From the NCBI GenBank assembly GCA_009767595.1, contig VSDK01003626.1, positions 144,337 through 208,336 on the forward strand: a DNA stretch of 64,000 bases, read 5' to 3'. Shown one piece after another: positions 56,973-64,000 of the stretch. Position 1 is the stretch's first letter. The number at the start of each line of letters is the position of its first letter. The stretch is from Symbiodinium kawagutii. Lineage: Eukaryota; Sar; Dinophyceae; Suessiales; Symbiodiniaceae. The position numbers and the translations under genes were made by a program. A model generated the notes under the pieces. It was not told where the DNA came from. It was given only the letters and a program-made list of their open reading frames with translations, and searched no databases.

Positions 56973-57262
56973 CTTCATCGTCATTTTTTACCTATCCCAT
57001 AGGGCTTTGTTGTTGTTTCGCTCATTTTTGACGATCTCATTGCTTCATGGTAAGCCAATCATCCAACATATCGCAGATGATTCATGGTGACGCCGCAGTG
57101 ATTTTGGCAGCAGCTCCAGGTGCAAATGTGTGGGAGCTCAGGGAAAGTTGGGAGCGGTTCGGATGTTGAAACTGGCGCTTGGGAGCGGTTCGCGGTTCGG
57201 AGATGTTCGGAGCCAGGGGTATCCATACAGCCCTTTAAAGGGCCGAGGGGGAGCGAGGCCAG

Positions 57263-57295
57263 GAGCTACCAGGAGTGGTGTAACCAAATGGTAGT
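57263..57295. repeat. Dispersed repeat shared with 17.88 kb
   Basis: GGAGCTACCAGGAGTG, then TAACCAAATGGTAGT. It sits next to local GGGAGCGGTTCGG repeats (57.15-57.21 kb). Confidence 0.7.
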
Positions 57296-57574
57296 GAACA
57301 GTTCAATGGATCGATGCAATGAAGTGGGGCCTACACCGTTATAAACAATCAGTTAAATGGATGGTCATGGTGCCCGTCAGTAGTTTAATGGATGACAGTA
57401 AACCGCCTTTGATGGGTAATGCTTGATTTTGTAGTTTCATGTTTGAATAGCTTGTCATTGGTCATGGGGCACAATGTTTGATTGGATCAGCATGTTGAAA
57501 AGCATGTTGCAATCATATTTGCGATGGTCGAACTGATCGGAATGTTTGGGAAGCTTCGACTGCGACCAGAATAG

Positions 57575-57697
57575 TGACCCCCCTGCCGAACAAGCCAGGG
57601 GCCTAGTTGCTACCCTGACTGAGCCGATCGCTGTCAGAGAGCTCCACTACGATGGGGAATTTCAAGCCTCAAATGACGGCTTTATGCTGTGTTCTTG
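57575..57697 (+). CDS. Coding island, product unknown
   Basis: Reads DPPAEQARGLVATLTEPIAV, RELHYDGEFQASNDGFMLCS. Acceptor AATAG or CCAG at 57596-57597; GT donor at 57698, or a stop three codons later. Looks like a genuine exon; no family recognised. Confidence 0.55.
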
Positions 57698-58568
57698 GTG
57701 CGGTTGATTGCATTCTATTTCTATGTGTAATATGTTTATTGCATTTTATTTCTATGAATATGTTGGGTGTTAGATTTTGTGTGCTTGTACGCCCTGCGTG
57801 TTATCAAAAAAGGCGATGCCAATCATCCCAAAGTGTTCATGTAGGAAACAGCTCATGTGTGGTCACCCCCAAGACTTTAGTTAGATGTTCATTTTTCCTG
57901 GGTGATGATATTTCTGAAATACCTTTGGACATCACTCATACATATATGCTCATTGTTGGTTTGTCATTCATAATTCTTGGCGATCATCGTTCACGATCCT
58001 CATTTATTTAGCTGGTGCATTGGTTGATGAATATGCCATGTACGTTACTGTCAGGCACGCCTGTGATACCTGACGCTTGCATTTGGCTCAGCTTGGCCCT
58101 GTGCTTCTAAAAAGCTTCACAGGCACCGGGTGGGCAATGCAGCTGTGGGAATGGTTTGTGTATGGTTGGTTGATGGTTAGCTGAAGGAACACCATTAGTG
58201 ATTCGTTAGCATGTTTACTCCATGGTTAGTTCATTGGTTAGTTGAGTGTCAAGGACTGATTGATGGTTGGTCAAATGAAGCTTGACGAGTCCAATAAATG
58301 ATGTGGACAATGATTTTTTATGACCCTCAGGTCTCACACGGTAGCAGGATGGCTGCCCAAGGGTACCCCAGTTAGCAGGGGAGGTAACCAAGTGAGCAGT
58401 TGACGTCACGCCGCTAAGGTGTCGTCGCTGTGGGATCCACCATGGCAGTGGGTTGTAGAAATCGGATTTACCCATTCAAGATGGTGATGATGTTGATGAT
58501 CAACTGGTGGTTAGTTAATCAATGGTTAAGCATCGGGGACAATACCAACAATAATAGATTATAATGGT

Positions 58569-58656
<88 letters not shown>

Positions 58657-58802
58657 CATGATGATGATGATGATGATGGTGATGATGTTGATCATGATGA
58701 TGATGATGATGATGGTGATGTTGATGATGATTTCCCTTGCCATGCGTGAAACATTCACCGGGTAATGTAGCAGGTCCTACCTCCGTCACGTGTGCCTATA
58801 GG
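57698..58802. other. 1.1 kb without a firm gene call
   Basis: A possible small exon near 58057-58140 (PVIPDACIWLSLALCF) is not firm. A GAT microsatellite ends the region. Confidence 0.5.
58567..58733. repeat. GAT microsatellite
   Basis: About 170 bp of GATGATGAT, nearly pure in its first 90 bp. It is open in most frames on both strands (poly-Asp, poly-Met, poly-His, poly-Ile), so no protein is called. Confidence 0.95.
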
Positions 58803-58889
58803 ATGATGTGCCGCCCTTGGCTCCTTCTCTTGCCAGCTTTGGCAGCGGCCAGAAAGGCGAGAGCGGGTGGTCGATTTGTCCATCAAGAG
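58803..58889 (+). CDS. Signal-peptide exon
   Basis: MMCRPWLLLLPALAAARKAR then AGGRFVHQE. Start at the first of two adjacent ATGs; GTCACC donor at 58890 in phase 0. Confidence 0.7.
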
Positions 58890-61800
58890 GTCACCAGTGC
58901 GATATCAATGGATGATCAAATGGTTAACCTTCTTATGGTTGATGGATATAGCCATATATGCATGGTTAATCACCAGGCTTACGATTACATAACCATCTAT
59001 GGTTGATAAATAGATGAATATGATTGGTTATGATAATTCTGGGCTGATGATGATGATGATCATTAAGCATCTATGGTTATGATATGGATGATCATTGTTG
59101 ATAGTCATTGTGATGAATGATCATATCATATTTTGAGAGGGATGAATAGACGATCATGCTTATTGTTAACCATCTACGCTTAATGATATAGATGATTTTA
59201 ATTTATCATATTTTCAATTGTGATTAATTGTTGGTTATTGATGATGGTCTTTAATCACAAATAGTCAACCCTTCATAGTTGGTTCATGGTTTATGTTTAT
59301 CCTTTAATTACTTAAACTATGATACTTGGTTGAGAAGGGTGACCAGATTAATGGCGTTCCCCAACATGATCCTTTTAGGAAGTGTCAATATGGTAGAAAT
59401 GTCGATTCTCCACGTGGTTTGCCCACCTTGGTGTTTCGCGTGTGTTTTTAATCGCGTGAACGTTGACTGTCCATCAACATTTCAATCTGGAGTTCACCAC
59501 AATGAACCACGGAAAACATCGATGTCACACTGAAGTTGATGATTCTATTTGTGTTCTTCACTGCCATATATCCAGCCATAGCCTGTCGTTGTTGCTGCGT
59601 AGTCTGTGCTAGTGAAGGTGTTTCGCTCTTGATACCCTGCAGTGCCGTTCGGGCGCTTGTCATCCAGGGGTTTGGATGATCATTGGTGAAACTTTCAGGG
59701 AACTAATTGGATGCACAGCTGGGGTTAGTTCACCATGGTTAGCTGCACCCTACAAGGTAGCTGAACTAACCGCGACCTAACCATGGTTTGTTCCCAGTGA
59801 CTCACTGGGGATTCACATCCAAGTATCTTTTAGGGAACTATCTTTAGACAGTGGGTTTCCTTCCTCGGGCCTGGGGTAAACCCTTGGCACAAGGGAAACT
59901 GGCATCGTCTGGTTCCCCCCACTGCCGTTATCCGTGGTTAGTCGAGCTGGCACTTGGATAAGACGACGAAACAACAACAATAGAACATATAGTTAGCCAA
60001 TACAATCCAGCAATATGCTGGGTACCAGCAAGAGCACCCGCTAAAAGCCTAACAGTTGACAAGCCATCAAGAACAACTTCACACTCTTTGGGGAAGATCA
60101 GGATTTGATAAATTGTATGCCCAGCATTCACTCAAGAAGTCAATACCAACAACAATCCATCAATCAACCAACCAATCAATCAATCAATCAACCAACCAAT
60201 CAATCCATACTTGGATGTGCACACAAAAACCAGCTGCCAGTGAAACATGAAAAGCCATGAGATTTACAGCTCCCGAGCGCCGGTCAGGCCGATGACACTT
60301 GCTGCCCTGGCTTGGTGTTTCAGGCGGCGAGCCGGACAGTCGTGAATCTAAAACAACACAACTCGATGACGGTTAGCCTATGGTTAACGATGGTGAATTC
60401 ATGGTTTACTGGTTAACCTATCTGTTGATGATGGCGAATATATCGTTAATCTATGAATGGTGAGTGAATTTATGATTAATCTGGAGATGAACGATGAATA
60501 ATGATGATGAATTCACGATCCATGACTAGCGATGGTCAGCCAGAGTTCTTCCAGACGTGTCGATGTTCAAAACCGACAGTGGCAAACTGCTGCAGTGACC
60601 TCTCCACCGTGGTCAGCAGCAGCTGCCCTGCAGGATGCTTGCAACAGCTGCGTGTGTGGCGCCAGCGGCCTGAAGGCGGGTGGTGATTACCAGGGGCACC
60701 TGTTGGGAGCGAGCGATTCGGAGCTTCGCAAGGGGTACCTATGGGTCCCGAGAAAGGGGAAGCCATTTGGAGCTGCCAGCAGGGAGCTGACCCTGTGGCA
60801 TCTATGGTAAGGTTAGTGTAGTTGTACCGTAAGTGGTTTACCTAAGTGAACTGGGACCACTCTGTTGCGTTGATTCTAGCGGCACAATCGGATCATTTGC
60901 TCATTTTGGAAGAATTGTATTGATGGCACCTTTTGTCCGTTCAGCAGTCAGCAACGGTTATGCCTAACCGAATGCTCAACAAGGCAGGGATTCAATCACA
61001 CCACTTGTGGGAGGCTGCCCCTGTAGTCACGCCATCATTCTCCATTTTGCACCACCGGATTCAGCTGGTGAAGCCTTCCATCAGTTGAGTCACCAGCAAC
61101 CCTCAGCCCCACCGTCCTCCAACCAGGCCGGTGCTGCTTGCACCAACCGAATTTGTCCCAAAGAGACTGACGAAGGCGGGCGCAGGTCTCGAGCTGAAGC
61201 CCAGTACGGGTACAGCCTCATAGCGGTTTGGTAACGAATAGTACTGAATAATGATAATCCATAAGAATCATTAGCTTTGACATAATGATAATCCATAATA
61301 GCAGTGAATATGACTATGATAATTCTAAGAGTAATCATTATATAGTTGTTTCTATTATCAACAAGACCTTAGTAACAAGCCAAGTAATAATCCATAATCA
61401 TTCAACATAGTAGTGTTATCATTCATAATAGTAGTCATACTCATAGCAATTAGGATCTAGATACGGGAGTTTCTTAAAATGGGGCTACCCCAAAGCTATG
61501 GATGGTTTCTTGCTACAAATGGTGAATGAAGGATGATTTTGGGGGTCCCTATTTTAAGAAACGCCTGTATGCATGATTGACACTAGAGAATACGGGGGAA
61601 TCAGCAGTAGTTAACATAGGGCGGTCAAAACAATCCTAGGTACTCAATACTGGCAGTTTGGGGTAATCAGTAATCGTCGGCATATTGACCATTCAGTACT
61701 GGGCAATCACGATGGGCGATTACGAAATGAGCATAAATGAGCAAGAATGTGAGTAATGATGGCTCTAGGGTTGAACAAGAGCATACATCTTAACATACAG

Positions 61801-63812
61801 ATTTACAGATGATTATCTACATTAATTCCTGTATATCGGCGTATGTGTTTCTTTTTATGCATTTCTGTATATAGGGAAGTATGTCTATTGACACTTTCAC
61901 ATGCTTGCGGATACAATGTGCACGCATCCATATATGTACATATATAAGTCCATATTTTACATATATAAACATATATATATATTTTTCTATTTACATACTT
62001 ATATATATATATATATGTGTGTGCGTGTGTGTATTTATCTACTTATACCCACACCTATCTACCCATCCATCCATCCCTTCCCCCCTGGTTGCCCTGTTTC
62101 GGCTCCAGGCAAATGTGTGGCGTTCACGGCATTTCCGAAGGGCGATGGCCTCTCGGCCAACAGTGCTCTGGGGGAACGAGATTAGCAGTGGTAGCCAGTT
62201 GTTGATGGTTAAACAGTGGTTAAGTTATGGTTATTCGATGGTTTTTTGGTGATCAAGTGGTGGTTAAATGATGGTTAAATGATGGTTATGTGATGGTGAG
62301 GTGATGATTACTGATGGTTCATTGAGCAGAGTTTCACTATATTGGTTTTGAAATATATACTCGATGGGTTTCCAAGAACGCCGTTGACGTCATTGAGGTT
62401 GTAGTTGATGGTTAGCTGATGGTTGCAAGCATCAAGTATGGCACGCCACTATCAACAAGGTCAACCGGTAAGAGTCAGTTTGTTGAGCTAGTAGCTATTG
62501 TTGCTAAACCATTGTTGGATCATTATTTTTTGCCATGGGCTGAAACATGGGAATCATTAGATATTGAGAATTGACTGCAACCGATCAACAGTCAGTTTTT
62601 TGCCTATGATTAATCCAATCTTACCCCCCATGGTTATCAATACTATCGTATCAATATTCAGTACTATCGAAAATTGTTACTATCGCTGCTTGCTACAGTA
62701 ACAATTATTACTCACCCAAGAGTATCGGCAATAATTAGTTAAGCTAAGTTATCGCTACAAGTCATTAATAGTCATTCTTACTGTTGCTTAATGCTGTTTG
62801 TTATTAACAATTATTGGATATGGATTACAAGTATATCGCTAATAGTTATTGTTATCATCATTCTTGTCATTCAGTTTTTCGAGATTTTTTAGACATGTAA
62901 AAAAACCTGAACTGTCAGTTCTAACCATCCAATAACCTAGACATTATTATTGTCAGTTCAGTTTAGTCTGTTCAGTTTATAAAAAAATTAGTAAGACTAT
63001 TGGTTCCAGTTTTCAGTTCTTACGCTTGCCGAAGAACCACACCGTCCTTCCATGGCATTTCAACCACCTTTTTCGAGCGAGGCCTGAACACTTGCACCTG
63101 TCCTGCCGATGGAGATCTCTCCAAAGCCCAGTGCACCACTTTGAAGTGTCCCAAGGCCGACGATGGGACGCGACTCGCGTGAATCATCGACGGATCAATC
63201 AGCTACCCGACGGATCAGCTACCCCTATGAACATGGTGAAAAATCACCAGCTAACAACTATCATAACCATCATTAATCGTCAATAAACAGCTATCATTAA
63301 CCATCACAACCATCACCAACTCTCATTAACCATTCTCAACCGCTAATTGCTCATCAGAAGCCATTGATTATTCACAATCACCAGCTATCATTAGCCATTA
63401 CCAATCATCATAAGCCATCATTGACCAGCTTGCTAAGCATCATCAACGATTTTCAACATCATACACCGCCATGATTGACCATGATTAACCATCACAAGGC
63501 ACCATAAACCATCATTAAGCATCATTGTCAATCATCATTAATCATCACAGGCCATCATTGACCAGCCAACCATCATTAACCAGCACCATTTTTCACCATC
63601 AATAACCATCAACTCATATACACCAGCTTGCTAACAACTATCAAAAACCCATCATTCGCCATCAAGAAACAACTTTCATCAATCACCATTTACCACCATT
63701 AACCACCATTAACCATCATCAATCATTGCTTGTTGATCCCAGTGATCCCACCATTCAGCACTTGATTCATCTCGTTCCACAGGTGGCTGTGGGTCAAAAT
63801 CCTGTACCCCTG
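58803..63812 (+). CDS. Secreted Cys-rich protein gene, 5' end present, 3' end uncertain
   Basis: Starts with an ATG ATG exon encoding MMCRPWLLLLPALAAA, a clear signal peptide. Five or six small Cys-containing exons follow: 60288, 60555, 61127, 62109, 63017 and 63783. Joins 58889-60288-60555 are phase 0. Joins 61209-62109-63017-63783 are phase 2 in each case. Cys-rich segments such as TCRCSKPTVANCC and NTCTCPADGDLSKAQC suggest disulfide-linked extracellular modules. ICPKETDEGG and KCPKADDG in separate exons look like diverged copies of one motif. No named domain is recognised. Introns show the strand flip seen elsewhere. Confidence 0.55.
59707..59823. mobile_element. Inverted-repeat element, family B, copy 2
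   Basis: Reverse orientation copy of 16982-17081. It begins TTGGATGCACAGCTGGGG and TTAGTTCACCATGG, has CTAACCATGGTTTGTTCCC inside, and ends ATTCACATCCAAG. The termini are no longer perfectly complementary. Confidence 0.75.
60147..60208. repeat. CAAT/CAAC tetranucleotide repeat
   Basis: Similar to the array at 30046, again on the A/C-rich side before an exon. Confidence 0.85.
60288..60371 (+). CDS. Exon of the Cys-rich secreted protein
   Basis: Reads ADDTCCPGLVFQAASRTVVN and LKQHNSM. Acceptor GGTCAG, donor GTTAGC, phase 0 both sides. Confidence 0.6.
60555..60679 (+). CDS. Exon of the Cys-rich secreted protein
   Basis: Reads TCRCSKPTVANCCSDLSTVV and SSSCPAGCLQQL, acceptor TTCCAG. Donor GTGGTG at 60680, or an earlier GT. 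A competing frame from 60532 stays open to 60810 (DACNSCVCGASGLKAGGDYQ). Confidence 0.55.
61127..61209 (+). CDS. Exon of the Cys-rich secreted protein
   Basis: Reads AGAACTNRICPKETDEGGRR and SRAEAQY. Acceptor AACCAG; GTACAG donor at 61210 in phase 2. Confidence 0.55.
61468..61566. mobile_element. Family A element, complete copy 8
   Basis: GGAGTTTCTTAAAATGGGGC at one end and GTCCCTATTTTAAGAAACGC at the other form clear inverted repeats. The body CCCCAAAGCTATGGATGG and GGATGATTTTGGGGG is the reverse complement of copy 7's plan. Confidence 0.8.
61965..62035. repeat. TA and GT dinucleotide runs
   Basis: ATATATATATAT blocks followed by GTGTGTGCGTGTGTGT; upstream CATATATAAG variants. Confidence 0.9.
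62109..62162 (+). CDS. Exon of the Cys-rich secreted protein
   Basis: The phase-consistent frame reads QMCGVHGISEGRWPLGQ; a rival frame reads KCVAFTAFPKGDGLSANSAL and would end near 62170. Acceptor CTCCAG. Confidence 0.5.
63017..63178 (+). CDS. Exon of the Cys-rich secreted protein
   Basis: Reads SYACRRTTPSFHGISTTFFE, RGLNTCTCPADGDLSKAQC and TTLKCPKADDGTRL. Acceptor TTTCAG, donor GTGAAT at 63179 in phase 2. Best-supported exon of this gene by Cys pattern. Confidence 0.7.
63230..63730. repeat. AACCATCATT intron decamers
   Basis: Almost continuous degenerate CATCATTAACC units up to the last visible exon. Confidence 0.9.
63783..63812 (+). CDS. Short exon near the window end
   Basis: Between TTCCACAG and GTTCCC. 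Reads WLWVKILYP in the phase-consistent frame or VAVGQNPVPL in another. The gene continues beyond the window. Confidence 0.4.
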
Positions 63813-64000
63813 GTTCCCCCATCATGAACCAGCTTGTTTTCCCCTATAAACTTGTTGGTAAATCCTCCACGAACGTTGGTTGGTTAACTGCTTGACCCAT
63901 AGCCATCTATGGATGGTATATCCCCTACCGTCCCCTACTATCTACTGTTGTTGGTTATCATCCCCTACTATTAACCATTAACCACTGGTTGGTTACCATT

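Larger units (their letters stand above)
58890..60287. other. 1.4 kb intron
   Basis: GATGATGG-type repeats first, then a family B element (59707-59823), then CAAT repeats (60147-60208) near the 3' end. No exon seen. Confidence 0.6.

Noticed and set aside
58519..58789. Poly-Asp, poly-Met, poly-His and poly-Ile open frames
   Set aside because: Readings of a GAT microsatellite; no flanking coding signal.
1..64000. tRNA and rRNA genes
   Set aside because: No cloverleaf with A and B boxes and no rRNA-like stretch was noticed by eye; a covariance-model scan would be decisive.

Overview
The window reads as nuclear DNA of a dinoflagellate (Symbiodiniaceae-like or a relative). The basis is: coding sequence cut into very many small exons (about 40-220 bp) in long, repeat-filled introns; splice donors that are often GC or GA instead of GT; a PPR protein of the '[20 protein letters not shown]' type common in dinoflagellates; long exported multi-domain proteins; and single-exon genes lying among them. 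Every gene I can support is on the + strand. No bacterial operon, rRNA or CRISPR structure is visible, and species cannot be assigned from sequence alone.

Layout. 0.5-7.2 kb: a multi-exon pentatricopeptide repeat (PPR) gene; most of its exon joins are phase-compatible. 7.8-8.65 kb: a fold-back element with perfect terminal inverted repeats enclosing opposed arrays of a 10-bp unit. 8.7-41.7 kb: about 45 short exon-like islands that look like one giant (or several consecutive) exported, Cys-containing multi-domain protein, with one He_PIG-like (putative Ig, cadherin-like) module at 21.1 kb. 42.5-46.6 kb: a tandem duplication carrying two intact, single-exon genes for small secreted glycine-zipper proteins (43145-43669 and 45779-46138). 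47.4-54.9 kb: further exons in the style of the giant gene. 55.2-56.3 kb: an intact intronless sulfotransferase. 56.7-58.2 kb: two to three coding islands. 58.8-63.8 kb: start of another gene, with a signal-peptide exon followed by Cys-rich exons, running off the window.

Between exons the DNA is largely degenerate AACCATCATT-like decamers. Their strand flips in a regular way: CATCAACC-type just before an exon, GGTTGATG-type just after it. Each intron therefore tends to be an inverted repeat of itself. Small dispersed inverted-repeat elements (two families) and microsatellites fill much of the rest.

Caveat: the GC-rich exons are often open in two frames. Frames were chosen by matching splice phase from exon to exon, by motif, and by the strand flip. 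Exon ends are good to a few bases where a phase join is quoted and approximate elsewhere. Transcript data are needed to decide gene ends.
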